A stretch of 64,000 bases of DNA from Cardinalis cardinalis (taxonomy: Eukaryota; Chordata; Aves; Passeriformes; Cardinalidae), in contig JACDOX010000113.1 in NCBI GenBank assembly GCA_014549065.1, positions 318,413 through 382,412 on the forward strand. Reading direction: 5' to 3'. This document shows positions 28,419-42,200 of the stretch, in pieces. Each line of letters begins with the position of its first letter. Within the stretch, counting starts at the first letter, position 1. Both the position numbers and the translations under genes were made by a program. Under the pieces are notes generated by a model. It saw nothing but the letters and a program-made list of their open reading frames with translations, was not told the DNA's origin and ran no database searches.

Positions 28419-29119
28419 AATTTCGTTATTATTTAGATATAAAGGCAGGAGTGATAAATTATGCTTAAGACCTGTCTTGGAATAGTTGGGGGTCAAAAAT
28501 TCCTGTCATAATAAGAGTATGAAATTGTGATATCTCTGTCAGCATAGGCATACAGTTATTATTTTCATTAAGCTTACCTGAATACTGACTTACTTTGAAA
28601 TAAAATTTTACGTTTAATATATAACTAAGATGAAGTTAGTTTGTATTGTAATCTGGAAAATTGATTTATGTTGACTTTACATTTTGGGGTGAAGGGGAAA
28701 AAGTGATTAATTTTATTCTGTTTTCACTATTGCTCTAGAATGGGATATTCTACATGTGAATACTGGCCTAGAGGAAACAGACAGTGGTTAGCTGAACTTC
28801 CCCTATTCTTTCTGGAAATTGGTATGTCTCACTCAGTGACAGCCCTTTTTTGTTTCTGAGTTAGGGGTTTTTTCCTCCCCTTTGCTGAATTTCTGGCTTG
28901 TTCTTGTTTTTTTCTCACCTTATTCTTCCTTCTTGCTATTTCCCTAAGACAATTGTTCTGACAGTCAAGGTAGCCTATCATACACATCCAGGTAGCCCCC
29001 TCTCACTGTGGGATTTGGATTGGTGGATGCTCAGCTTCCCTGGCTACTTGCATTGCTCCTACCCAGTGTCTGCTCTGTCCTGGGGAACACATCCTCCCTC
29101 CTTCTGCTTTGTAAGTGGC

Positions 29120-29640
29120 CTATCGCAGGTGGCAGCGTTGCAGACACCGAGCTTTGCTCCTTGCCATCACTTTGTCATCAGTAGTGTAAGCATCTTCTCG
29201 GCTCTGGAGAAGCTGCTGTTGTCCTTCACTTTCCACTGCACGTAGGAGAGCTGCTCCTACAGCCAGCAGCTGTGTGTGTTGTCTGTGTTTCCATCTGCTG
29301 GAAGAGGCTGTCACAGACAGGATCGCTGCAGCATCTTCAGCAGCTGTGCTCAGAACAGTGCTCTGCCTCTGGCAGGTGTGACTTGGAGCCTCCTGGCTAA
29401 AGACNCCTCGGTATTTTTGACATCCACAAAGTTAAAGGTGCTAAATGACTGTGACATGCTGGTAGTGGCTGCTGTGGCTGGCATCCNCACCTGGGCGTCT
29501 GGGATCTGCAAGAAAACAAGAGGAATAAACTTCCTCCACTTTGGACAAAAGGATGTCAGTAATCTGAAGTGTTCTTGCTGCCTTCTTGTGAACAGGATCA
29601 ATGACTACCAAACACTTTGTGTTGATATTGATTACTACTA
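29120..29640 (-). pseudogene. Candidate degenerate retro-pseudogene, family not recognised
   Basis: In a region richer in GC than its surroundings, the minus strand carries three overlapping open stretches in different frames. The first includes CLVVIDPVHKKAARTLQITD, the second VDVKNTE and SLARRLQVTPARGRALF, and the third LLAVGAALLRAVESEGQQQL and runs to a stop near 29120. The frame changes follow one another in the order expected of one decayed reading frame, and the residue composition (A, E, Q, L, R) looks more protein-like than chance AT-rich frames. There is no clear poly-A tail or target-site duplication, and I do not recognise the parent protein. Chance open frames in a GC-richer patch remain quite possible. 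Confidence 0.25.
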
Positions 29641-32600
29641 GATTTACAAAAAATATATGTATATTCCTGGAAGGCGTAAAACTTTTATTAAAAAGAAAGA
29701 ATCTCGGGTGGTATTTGTATTTTATAGTTATGCTATTAGACATCCATAAGCAGATTTTGTTTTCTTTAAAAAAGTCTTTAAAAGTCTTAGTGCAAGAGAC
29801 TCACAGTCTCCTCAGCACGCATCATACAGAATATAAATATAGAAGTATTTCTAGTATCTAATATTTCTAGTGTATTTATCAACAAAGAGCAGCAAAATGC
29901 TTTTATTAAAGCAATCATTAAGCTTGGGGAAATTGAAAAAATAAATATGCAGTGTTTCTTACCTAGTCTGTCTGGGCATCCTTTGCCTAAAGGCTGTGGT
30001 AATGCAAGTGTTTTGCTAGATTGTTCATACAAAAAAGATAACTCTGAGCAAGTGTTGCTTCAGATGTGTGTTCTTCTGAATATTCATGAAATGAAGAAAT
30101 TAGAACTGACACTTCATGCTGGCAAAATTCTTTTTGGTCCCCCAAATCTAAGAATTACTAATTTCAAAGAAACAGAACACATATTTATCTTAAGACAGTC
30201 TTTTTTTTTTGTCCATTTCAATGGCATTTCTCCTTGAAACATATTTAGGAGGTTCAAATGAGGTAGAGCAGACCTCTGCCCATTGTTTATCTTGTATTGA
30301 GTTTTTCGTTTAAGCCTAAAGATTTGGTTTTTAAACTCTGAGTTCAAGATGCACTTTTCAGAATATCGTTAAACAGATTAAATCCAAATGCAAATAGAGT
30401 TCTGCAATTACTTAATTTTTTCTTTAATTTTCTTTTAATGTGTGCAGTTTTTCTATTAGTGGTAAAAATAGTACAATACTGGAAAAAATACTGGAGCTGG
30501 GGTAGATGTGGAGACAGAAAATATCTGAGTAAAAGGATAACCTTGCTGCAAAGAGACTTTTCACAACACAGTTTTCTNTCTTAGGAGTAGGAATTAATAA
30601 AGTGAATTCATAAAAATATCTTAATTAGAGCTACAGGTATGATTTGCTCTTTCAAGCTAGGTATTGATAAGAATCCAGCACTTAGAAATTGAATTTTTTT
30701 TTAATCTTATACCATTCTCAAAATTAAGATTGATTTGATCTGCCAGTGTGTGACCTTTACAAATCACAACACTACTTTATCACTTTATCCTATTTCTGAG
30801 GAAAATCTACGTAGATAACACAGCTTCCATTTATTATTATCTCCAAATCAATNCATTCCTTGTAAAATTCCCTGCTTTACAGAAGCTGCTGTAAATAAAA
30901 ATGTTTAATATGGAAGTGATTTCTTTAGAACAATATTTGTGAACATAAGATTTGATAAATACACAATATTTGAAGCAAAAAATTAGATTTGAAGAGTCAT
31001 CTATTATGAAGAAGTTACAAGCAGTAGATTTTACTTCAGAAGTGTGGAGATGGAAATCTTTTTTCAGTGGATACCTATTTTTATTCTGTATGTCTCAGAT
31101 AATGAGCAGTGCACAGCTGTAAACCAGCAACATTGCATGTTAGATAAATGTGATTTTCAAGCTAAACAAAATACTTTCTGCAGGTAAATAATCTTCATTT
31201 ACCTATAGGTTTTTATATTTTCTTCAGTTATATTCTAGTCTTCATTAATTTTTCAGACTTTTTACAGAAAAGCTAGTGGTTTGTGACTATTATGAGTAAT
31301 TTTAATAGAGTATTTAACTATGTTCTTTTTTTTATATATGCTGGTGTGTAAGGAACCAAACTATAAAACTTGTCTGCCACCAAAAGAGACCTTTCCCTGA
31401 GCTGTGCCATTTCCCTCACTCCTCACACCAACTCTGGTATTCAGCATGGGGAAATTCTTCAGCACAGTGACCCACTGTGAACCTGTGTGAGTTGAGGAGC
31501 TTGTAAAAAATATATCTATAATCTCCTTACCAAAAGGTTAAACTTATGAAATTTTCCATTTTTCAACTGTTTTCCATTTTCCCAACCACCTATCTGCTTG
31601 CTGATTGCATNTCTTGGAATTTTTCACAGGACATAACCTTATTCTAAGTGAAGGTGTGAAACCAGGCTTTTCCCCCTCCTGGTATACTGCTTCTGTGGAC
31701 TCGTGAAAGACAAACCCAGCAAAATCAGTTGGCTGATTTCCTCTCTCATCCTGATGTGCACTGCTACATAAAGCACTGCAAATGTGTGGAAAAAGGGTAG
31801 AAGGGAAAAAGGGTACCACATATGGCAGTGGCCTCTTTGCAGTTTGAATTAAGAAATGCTGTAGATTGTGCTGCTGTGAAAGCATAGGAACAAAGGTACT
31901 GGTTAGGGCAAGCATTCAGCTGGTTTACTGTTCTGCTTCCTTCTCTACTCACTGTGAAGAGGTATGAAGAAATTGCTGTTTCTTTAGTTGTAAGAGACAG
32001 TGAATAGTTACATCTTCAGTCTCAGGTTGATGTTTTTTAGCACAACTCTGTGGGACCTTTCTCCATAGAGAAAACATTTATTTGTACCCTATTTGGCTAT
32101 CATCTGTCTGTTACTTTCAGAGAATATTTCTCCCATTACACCACAGCAACTTAGATTTTTGGAGCCTACCTTTGAAAAAACTTTATCAAATGTCTCCTTT
32201 ATCACATTCATTTTACTTCTGTAAAAAAAGTGTTCCAGAAATTTGAAAGATCTAGAAGAGAGAGAACTGTACAATTGTGTAAAATCAGAAGTTTGAATAT
32301 TCTCCACTGCATCAATGGAGTGTTAGATGTATTTCTTGTGTGTGTGTGGGTCAACAAATGGTACTTTTATCATTTCTTGGCAACTACTGCTACTTTTTAA
32401 AAATCTGAATTTGATCATTGTAATTCAAGGAGCTACAGAGCTACTTTAGAGTCTAAGATCTGAACATCTTGTCTCTAAGGCAGCTGTCTGACAGAAGTCT
32501 CCAGAACACTGTTCTCAAATATTATCAAATTTTTGGGTCAATGGGGGAAAAAAAAATCCTTCCATGGGACGAATTCTGATTTTCCCATTAGATGGGGAAT

Positions 32601-34408
32601 GGTTGTGCTTTATTGTATTTGCAGTCTTATGACTTCCTAATATTCTCAAATAGTTTTCAGTTTGGAAGGGTTAGAAGATAATTAGGCATGAAAAAAATGC
32701 CTGTGCCTCCTTTTAATTATATTATTGTTCCTGTTGACGATTTTTTTTAAGGAATCTTGCTGTGTGTAAGGAAAAAGTAGATTTTCTTAAGGTAATAATA
32801 TTATCTTAGAAGACCTTCTAATATAATAATTGTAAAATATTTGTTGTTTTGCTGATCAAAACATTCTGAATGAAGGAATGAAGTTTTAATTTTTTTCAGT
32901 TACCCAGAATACTCAGGGCCAGGTGATAGGTCTGGTCTTCAACTTTATTTTCAAGAAGCTGATAGAAAACTTTGAAAGTCACCTTTTCTACTCCCAAGAT
33001 GAGACACGGTAGCTATACCCATGGTGTTAATCTTCTCAGAATATGATCAAAATATGATCAAAANGGGATCATTCAGATAATTTGCCAGGAAGGGAAAGGG
33101 AAAGTTTGGAGATCACTTATGAGAAGGCATACATTTTTGTAAACTGAGCAAGATTTATAAAAGAAGTAGTGAAGGATATTGAGCTAGGCAACCCTTGAAC
33201 AAAAACCACCCTCTTAACAAATCCATTGGGTTCTGTGTCTGTTATGTATGCCTGAAATCTTTGTGCTCTTTACCTGAGTTAAATTGAATAATTAGTAGTG
33301 AAACCTGGAGAGTAGATGGAGTGGGGAGAGCTGTAGTAATAGACAGTGCTGGCAGCCCCTTTTCTGTGAGCTCGGCTTTGGGGCTTCTGGCTTGTAGCNA
33401 ACCTTGACCTGTGCTTTCCTTGACCTTGCTATGGAGGAAGGGAGGCAAACTCTGCTTCCTCCAGCTGCTGCTGCTGGCTCCTGCTGGGAGAAAAATCAGC
33501 GAAGATGGTATATAAATTGGTAAAGATTCCAAGACTGGAAGAGAAAGGCTTCTTTTGGCACATAAAGGTAATTTTTTATATATTTAATTAGTTCACATTT
33601 CCTAAGAGAGTGCTTCCAGTTATACCTTACATGTTGCTTCTTTTAGCGAAGNGTATGATTTCTGATTGTTCCCTCTGTTTGAAACATGGTTTTCAAAGCA
33701 TCGTGCTTTGAAGCTTGTCAGCTTCACTGGCAAGTATTTTTTATACTAAATAAGCTAGCTATTATGTGTTCTTTATGCAGTTTGTAATAGAACTTTTAAA
33801 AATAAAAAAATTGCCAGAAATCCCAATCTGTGGTGTCTACTAGGTTTGCTTTGTTGTCGTGAAGAAGTATGTTTGGAAAACTCTTGAGAAGCTCCTTATA
33901 AACCTGAGCAGCTAGATATAAAAATATTAGGGGGATTGAAGATTTTCCTACAATCCTATTAAAGATTTTTTTTTAAAGGATGCATAATTGCATGTAGATT
34001 GTAAATCATTATAAGAGACAAATATGAAAGAAACAGCTGCGGTAATTATAGTTTCCATCCAGTATGTTACAAACAGTGGGNTTTTTTATTACTCATCACA
34101 GATTCTGAGATTCTGACTAATCACTCTAAGGTGATGTCAAAGCTTACTTAAAACTGGAATACTGGAATGTAAATCATTCAACAAGNAAAACAAATTTTTC
34201 ATAGTGATAGGCTGACTCACACATGTGTCTGACCTTGAAAAATGTATGTGTAATTTTGTTCCAGACATTAGACCCTTCAAAGTAGTAAGATTAAGTATAT
34301 ATGTAAGTGTTAGCAGGTTTAGTGGCATATGGCTGTGTACACACTCCAAAAAATGCATTTGGTTTCATTTTTTATTTAATGCTTGTTTTCNTCTGAGTCT
34401 GGACCTCA

Positions 34409-34448
34409 GTACCCTCTAGTACCCTCTTCCTCCCTCCTCCNCCCTCCA
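34409..34448. repeat. Pyrimidine-rich tract
   Basis: TACCCTCTAG/TACCCTCT is duplicated and followed by repeats of TCCTCCC. One N lies at 34441. It is simple sequence. Confidence 0.6.
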
Positions 34449-35558
34449 ATAAAAATTAATGAACAGTGTTTTTTACTGCTACCAGTAATGTTTAATGATC
34501 TTAGTAGAAAGAGGCAAGCAATTAATTTGTGAAAATTCTTCTGGTTTTTAGCACACAGTTCATAGTATGAACATATTAGGAGGAGACAATGGGAATCTCA
34601 TAAATAACAAATACAAATATATTTTTAAGACTTTACGTTGATAATGCATTCACAGAGCTTACAAACTTTAGAGCAAGTAACAATGCAAATCTTTCATGTA
34701 GGTATTTTCCATCATTCATCATGTTACATGTTTTCATTTTTTTATGTTACTTCTATACTTAAAAATGACCCTTAAACTGAGATGATTTAATTGGTTTGAG
34801 TTGTTACAGACAGTTGTGTATGTTTCCTAGATGTTTCTCAGAATCAGGCAATAATTTAAATACAAAAAATTTTAAAATGTATCGAAATTGATAGTATCTT
34901 ACATGAGTGTTTCTGTTGTATGCTCTGGCTGTGTTTTAACAATAATTTAGAAATATTTAATTGACTTTTTTCTTAGTATAATTTGCATTAGGACTTGTTG
35001 TGAAGCATATGACGCAATGAATATATTGTACATGGCGGTCATTATACCAGTTGGTATTTCTTGTTTACAGCTGAAGATAAATTCTTAGCTCTCCATTTTT
35101 GTTTGCCTTCCTTTTCAATGTGGTATGCCTTGAAGATTACTGCTGGTAAGCAATTCCAGCAAAAAAAAAGAATCCCTGTTCTTAAGCACTGGTTATCTGT
35201 GTTCATCACAGCAGCCCAGAGAACAGGAGTCTGAACTGGACAGGTAAACNTAATGGTATCAATTAATTTGAATTTATTGCCTTGAATGACTTGTCTTTTT
35301 TGCTCTTCTGCTCAGGTTTTTTTCACCCTTCACCAGCAGAAGTGTAAGAAACCCAAACTTTTGACTTCTTTTTTAACATGGAAAATCACGAGCAGTTTTA
35401 GAGAGCACAGCGATGTTATTGGTTGTTATTGCTTTGAAACAAAACACTGGAATAATAAGAGAGTTATTTCAATTTCTTAGTTAAAAGTTTTGCTCTAAAT
35501 AGGAATTACTGTGCGTAATGATGAGTTGAATATAGTTTATATTGAGTTTTATATCATG

Positions 35559-35609
35559 GGGGTTTTTGGTGTTTTTTTTTTCCTTTGTCATTTTTTTTGT
35601 TGTTGTTTA
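35559..35609. repeat. T/G-rich low-complexity tract
   Basis: Runs of T separated by G occur on the + strand, just upstream of the plus-strand CR1. Confidence 0.7.
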
Positions 35610-35677
35610 TAAAAACTAAATAGCTGCAGTAATTTGTTGCACTTGTGGTATGAATTTCTAGATATATCTTCTGTATG

Positions 35678-35709
35678 CTGGTCATCTTACTCTGCTGGTC
35701 ATCTTACTT
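35678..35709. repeat. Short tandem duplication (about 16 bp, two copies)
   Basis: GCTGGTCATCTTACT occurs twice in succession. Confidence 0.6.
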
Positions 35710-35769
35710 GGCCTTTGGGGAAGTATTTTGTCCTGAAGAGTCAGGCTGGCTTCTAGGGCTGAAGTATTT

Positions 35770-36040
35770 GTTGAAGATGAGACTCAACAGCCTCAAGTTT
35801 TAAGCTGTGCTGGGAGTAGGAAGTGTTTAGATTGGTTGTTAGGACAAATACTTTACCAAAAGGGTCGTCAAGAACTGGAAGCTGCTCAGGGAAGTGGTTG
35901 AGTCACCATNCTTGGAGGTATTTAAAAAAATGCACATGTGGCACTTGGGGACACATTTTTATTGTGGACTTGACTTTGGACTCAATGATCTTAGAGGTTT
36001 TTTTCCAACCTTAAGGATTGTATGATTCTGTGGATTGTGT
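35770..36040 (+). mobile_element. CR1 LINE fragment, 3' end with tail
   Basis: The order of motifs follows the CR1 3' region: CAGCCTCAAGTT, GTTTAGATTGG, GGAAGTGGTTGAGTCACCAT, GGAGGTATTTAAA, TGTGGCACTT, GGACTCAATGATCTTAGAGG, TTCCAACCTTAA and a terminal ATGATTCTGTGG. The element is 5'-truncated and noncoding. Moderate divergence from the consensus suggests an old insertion. Confidence 0.92.
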
Positions 36041-39000
36041 GGCTAAGGAGAGCCTGCAGCTGCTTTTGTGATCAGCAGCTTATCTGATTCCCATTTGCAG
36101 GTGCAGTAGCTGCTCTGTTAATTGGTAGGAAAGCAGCCTGACAGTCCCCAGTATTCTCTCTGTATGTGGGATGTTCAGGCAGGATGCCTGTCTGAAGGGA
36201 AAAAAGAAATCCTTTTCTTAAAATTGCTTTATCATTTAGAATAAATGGATATGTAAATTCTACCAAAAAAACAGAGCAGGTATTTGAATTGNTCTCTTTA
36301 CCAGACAAAAAAAAANTTAAAAAATCTTGTTTTCTTAGAGTTGTGCAAAGGAACTTACNTGTTTATTAGGATCTTTTAGTAACTGACATAATCCAAAACT
36401 TTATGTGGTAGTAATGTAATTTTTTTTGAGAGATGCTGAGATGACCATATAAAATGATCAAGAACTGCTTTATGACTGTCTGGATTACTCAGTTTTACTC
36501 AGGATGTTTGCANTGGGAGATAGCAGACATGCAGCATTTGAAAGGTGTGTAGTTTATAACCACTTTTGACTCTTTGGCATGCTGGTGATAGTCTGTATAG
36601 ACTCAAGATATATANGGAGATTTTAAATTAGAAACAGAGACTTTGTCCTGCTGTCAGAATGACAANTATCTATTTCTGGTATTTTCTCTCTATAAAGTAT
36701 TAAAAAAATAAATTATAAGNAAGTGCAAACACAGGGGGGTTTGTTTGTTAGTTGNTTTTTTTTTAATTTTTGTGAAATTNATAATAAAANTTTTAGCCAT
36801 GTTTAGGGGAGGTGTTTATGAGAGAAGGACACTTGGGACAAAGATTACCATCCTCAGGATAGAGTGCTGCTCTTCTTTCTGCTGAAGCCTGAGAGAGGAG
36901 TTCATTGATCTCAATAATGAAGACATTGAAAAGTCCTTCAGCAAAACCAGGAGNCCAAATTTGACATTGTGATGTATCTAAAGTTATTTCCTGAGCAAGA
37001 AGGAAATNGGGGAAAGATGTCAGGTAACAAACCATGACCTGCTAGACCTTATTTGAACACTAAGGATTTGGGGAACAGGTTAGTTTGTTCNCTGCAGAGA
37101 GTGTTTGGGCTTTTTATGGGTTTCACTTTTTATTTAAGAAGGAGAGTGTCATAATCTTTCCTTTGCCTTTAGGTGGTCATCTTCTTTGTCTTTGACAACT
37201 GAGTTGTTTTCAGCCAGAGGAAGAAAAGAATGAAAGAGATGNGTAAAAATGCTCAGGGTCAAAGGATTCTCTGGCTTTTCTCATAGTTAAACACAAACTT
37301 GTGGATCAGTGCATGTGGATGCATTCAATACAGTGTCAGATTTATAACTCATCTTTTTTGAGAGATGAAATATTCATTATAATATCATTTGTGTATGTAT
37401 TTAAAATGCNCTTGCTTGGCAAAATAAAAAGGTTATTTAAGTGAAGGGAGGAGAAGCTTCAAGTAAACAGTAATTAATCCCTTAAATACTATGTTGCATG
37501 AGTCTGTCTTGCTCTGACAGATATCATTTTCAAATAAAACCGCGTATTGTATGTGTATAAATTGACAGCCTTCCATGTCCTTGTTAATCACAAGATTAAA
37601 GAGGAAGTAGAACTGGATTTAAAGCCTTTTCAAAAAAGGCTTGGAGCAGTGTTTTCAAGTGTTAGTCTTTGGGAAACAGGTGATTATACTGCTCATACTT
37701 TTGTTTAAGAAATGTTTATCAAGTGCCACTGCTTCTGTGCATCAGTACCAGATTGCCNGGTTACAATACTTATGCTGGCATCTGTCTATTTTGTAATTAA
37801 GCATTAGGCCCACTGTACATCAAGTATCTGAAACAGCTACTGCAAACACGAGTGCTGATACTCTGTGTGTGACTGCTGAAACTTGTCAGTCCTTTGTGCT
37901 CCTATTATTCCTGGAGTCTAAGCTAAACAGACTGACTGCTGCTAAGAAGCTGTCAGGGGATGCATGTCAAACACTGGGTGTATCATGAGATCAGACCAGG
38001 GCTGGGATACGTAAGTCAGTGGCTGGAAGAGGGAAAAAAAGTGACCTTTTTCTCTCAACATTGTCTTTACAGTGAATGGAACAGATGAGTTTCTGAATTA
38101 TTCACAGTACTGGAAGCTTATAATCGTTAGCAATGGTGGCAGCAGCAGACTATGGAGACAGGGCTGAGTATTTTGTTAAAATGNCTTATTCTGAAGCTCA
38201 TCAAAGGATTCATTTCACAGAACAGTCTCTGGGAATTTGGATATTTAGGATCTGTGGGAGAAACAACATTTTCTTCCAAAGAATTGAGAAAGAGAATATT
38301 TTCTTCTGAATCTTGTAAGGATCAGTGTTAAGATAAAGGTTAATATTAATTNCAGGTTTTACACAGTAATGGAACAAAGAACGTCTGTGAAAAGGGTTTG
38401 CTGTTTCAGTGAGTAATCCCAATGAGTTGATTAGTGTTAGTAATAAAGCAGACCTTTTAACCCATTATGTAATTACTAGATATATAAATTACCTCTTTAT
38501 CTAAACAAATAATTTAATACCCATAGTAGCAAGATGAACTTGAAACAAAGATAGCAAGATTGTCTTGGGTATAACTGATACGCAGTGGAAGGTAAGGCTT
38601 TTCTTATCTCATGAATAGTTTTGCCTACCTAAAATACAGACTGTTTATAGCTTCCTCAAAATTGNTAGCTTCTAATGATACAATTTTTAAAATTCTTCTG
38701 TTTCAGCAGGTCAAATTTAGTACCATATTCTCTAAAGTTTCTTCTTTTTAAATTCTGTAATCTATTGAAGCTTATTATTATGAAACTGGAAAGTAGGAAC
38801 TTGGTTGTAGTGTGTAATAATTATGCCATGGTTTAGCATGTTGTCAGTGTCCTATANCACACCACTCATCAGTCAGATGCTATTACCCAAATAAGAGCTG
38901 ATGTGGCTGCATCCATTNTCACTGTTACTCTCTACTGTGAGCTACTAAAGACCAAGGTTCTGCNTATGGAAAAAATAGGGGAAAAGCAGTGCAAAGGGAC

Positions 39001-39216
39001 TGGAAAGTTAATGTCCACACCTCTCTGGAAACCAAGTTTTTTAAAAATCTTCCAAGGCGTTTACAGTTCTCTTTGCTTTTAAAACCTGTTCCTCATGGAT
39101 AGGAAAGTGTGCTTTGTAGATACATTCTGAATCTTCGTAGATAACGAACTGAGTTTCCTGATGGTCCAGTTACTGTTTAAACATTGTTACATTCCACAGA
39201 AGATATAAAAATATGT

Positions 39217-39256
39217 AAGTATCTGAGTAATAATATAAGTATATNAGTAATATAAC
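39217..39256. repeat. 20-bp imperfect tandem duplication
   Basis: AAGTATCTGAGTAATAATAT is followed by a variant of itself with an N at 39245. Confidence 0.55.
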
Positions 39257-42200
39257 ACTTAAGAGTGTTAAACAGAACTTCTGGTTTTGGTGGTAATTGT
39301 TCCTCTGGGTTGTGAGGGTGGAAATAAACTGGCAGGTGGGGAGGTGTTTCCATGAAGTCACCAGCATTCTGTGCCTTCCACTGCAGAGAGCACAGTGTTC
39401 ACAGTGGGTCTGACATCTCTACTTGGTGTTGGTCCTCTTAGGGCTGGTTTTATATGCTTTATTGTTTTTTATGTGCTTTATTGTAGCCTGCTTTATTTGC
39501 ATCAGGCCCCAGCCCTGGGTTTTAAGGTTTGCTTCAAAGCCTTCCCCAGCCTCTGGTGACACAAAGGGTTCTTGCTGTTACCCAGTGACTACTACGGGGT
39601 GTCAGATGTTCCCTCTGTGTTTTGGGGGTCAGGCCAGGCAATAATTGCTCCACCACCTGGCACCTGTTAAAANCAGACAGGTGAAGACAAGCCCAGACAG
39701 CTCTTGAGACCCTGTGCTGTCCAGTCAGTGCAAAGCCTCTGGCTTTTCACCAGCATTGACAAGAATCCTATTTATTATGCTACTTCATATATAGAAATAA
39801 AATTAGATTAAAGCTTTCTGAAATAATGAGCATCTGTCTTGTATTTTCTGTCTGAGAGAACTGTGTCGGTCAACACTACCAAATGCACTCAAAACAGACT
39901 GACTGAAGTCATAGCTGCAGGTCAGAAACTTAATAAAATCTGGCTAAAGAGGTCTTTTTTTTAATGCTAAAGCAAAGAAGATACAAGCAATAAGCTAATG
40001 CTGTACTGCTTGGTTTCTCTAAACCCTATCAGACCTTTCCTTGTTGCTCCCCCAGCCTCAGAACCATCCTGTGTGTGCGCCAGGCCCAGCATCAGCAGGG
40101 CAGGGGTGGGATTGTCCCAAGGGTTCTCAGGCCCATTGGGCTGCAGAGCACCAGGATCCAGGGTTGGTCATCTTGGATGAGTGTTTGAATGAGAGCATCT
40201 GCAAGGGGGAGAGAAGGGAAGGGATGGCTATTACAGTAGCTATTGTTCCTCATTTTGCTTTTTAAAAAGAACTGCTTTTCTTGTTTATTTTATTTCTTTT
40301 ATTTTAAATAAATTTTAAACTGAATTTCTTGTAAGCNTCTGCCAGATCCAGTTTGTCTCTTCTTCAGTCCATAGGGAGAACATAGACTGTCTCAAAAGAC
40401 TCCCAAACCTTTTTTTTCCCCTCTGGTTGCATGAAGACCCAGATTCTAGAATTTTACCACCAGGATTCTGGCAAATGTTAGCTTTGTGACTCTGAACTAT
40501 GTCTCNTTTCACAAAGCCAAATGCTTCATGATTTATGGATAAGGCATTCAGAAATTCAATTGAATTCAGAAATTGAGACTGGCAGACTGCTTTCCAAGGA
40601 AACTGCTCTGTGTCCTGTCCCAAGCATGGCACGGGCTGAGCTGGTCTGTGCAAGCATTCAGGACTGATAGCCTGGTGAGGTAAGGTGCTACCTCATTAGT
40701 TCCTTATATTGTAGCTGTTACTGAGTCACTGTGGCACGATCTCTNATTTAACAATTCTGCAGGACAGTCAGTGCTCTTAAATCAGAGTCATATACCAGCC
40801 CAAAGTGGTTTTGCTGGTCATGCTATGTTTTTGTGGAAGGTAAATAAATGCTTTAAACAGGACATGGAAGATGCAGAGTCATAGCAATGTTTTTGACTTG
40901 CTGATAAGACAGCATTTCTCAGGCAGCAGCCCCTGATAAATCTGGCACCTTTGCCAAAAGCTTCTAATTTCTCCCTTAGGTATGGAGGAACATGAGGAAC
41001 ATAGCCCTGAGGNAATAACAGGTAAGGAAACACAAAGCAATACATAATTATCAACATTTCACTGTTTTTAGTGATGCTGGTTTTGTTCCCATATTATTTT
41101 AGTTGACTAAATAGATAAAAGGAATTTGGAGGCAATTAATTTTACGTTTTTCTAGCTTCAAAGTCCAAAACCAGCATAGAATTTTTCTCATTGATGGTAT
41201 TTTGCACATTTTTCTAGTGGCTTTGTAACCTAAATTTAAAAACTTCTACGTTTTTGGTTTTTTTTTGATGGTGAGGATCTCCTGTTATTCTTCAGGGGAG
41301 ACAGAAGAGTAACTACTGAAAAACTTAACTTACATAGGTATAAGGACATTCCTGCCTTGTCCCTCCAATGCTCCCTGGTGCTCTTGATTTGGTCACTTTT
41401 ACCTTAAGTTCGTGAAGAGACAATTTANCAGCACCTTGGTCGTTTGAATGTAAGGTTGCTGAAAGCACAGGGAAGTGAGATTAGGCACATACATTTCCAA
41501 GCTGTCTTGACCTAGGTTAGCTACATAGTGGGCTTTGTTACTTTAGATTTAGGAGAAGACTACTACTAATAATACTTTCCCCATAGCATGTCTTTCCTTG
41601 GTGGTTTTTATTCACATATATTGAACATCTATTTTTATATGTACATGTATGTGCACATACACATTTCACCAGCTGTGTAATAATGTTCAATTAAGCTTTT
41701 TAAATGTTAAGTAAGAGCTGCAAATGGCATAAGATCTGATGGGTATCCAGATACCTAATTATTCCACAGAGCTATAAAATATCTCTTTACTTTCCAATCT
41801 CTCTTTTATCTTCTTTGCTCTAGTCTCCATCAGTATATTTCAAACTCTCTGTGCAAGTCTGTCTTTCTCAGTTACAGCTGTGGTCTTTTTTCTGGGTTTT
41901 GTTTGCACTGCTTGCTGATTGTATGTAGGAATTCTTTGATTACATATACTTCTATTTGGTTGTTTGGGGGCCCCAACTGGCAAACAGGAATGTTAAGATT
42001 TCCTTTATCACTCCTGTTCTCCCATTTGAAAGATAAACTCTCCCAGTACCAGCAAAGAACCTCTGTTAAATCTTTTTCTTTCTGAAGCCTGCTTCTTGGA
42101 AGCCTCAATTAACTTCCACACAAAAATTATGTTTCCAATCCTACTGGGCAGCTCTGTGCAGCNCTACCAGGCAGCCTGGGTATGAATCGAAGGTGTGGAG

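Larger units (their letters stand above)
10331..35769. other. Noncoding sequence, mostly without recognisable features
   Basis: This is AT-rich, intron-like DNA. Recognisable content is limited to small tandem duplications (11201-11260, 16006-16083, 33041-33062), T/G- or A-rich tracts (13883-13978, 25753-25808), an inverted repeat (28373-28418), a pyrimidine-rich tract (34409-34448), an exon-like module (16006-16254) and a candidate retro-pseudogene (29120-29640). GC-richer patches at about 22400-22560, 23640-23860 and 27500-27640 hold no recognisable coding sequence. Confidence 0.65.

Noticed and set aside
36793..37035. Minus frame with faint likeness to the histone H2B central helix
   Set aside because: Only a few scattered residues agree, and the flanking H2B motifs are absent, so the likeness is probably chance.
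39430..39760. GC-richer stretch that might be an LTR
   Set aside because: No TG...CA ends, target-site duplication or paired copy could be seen.
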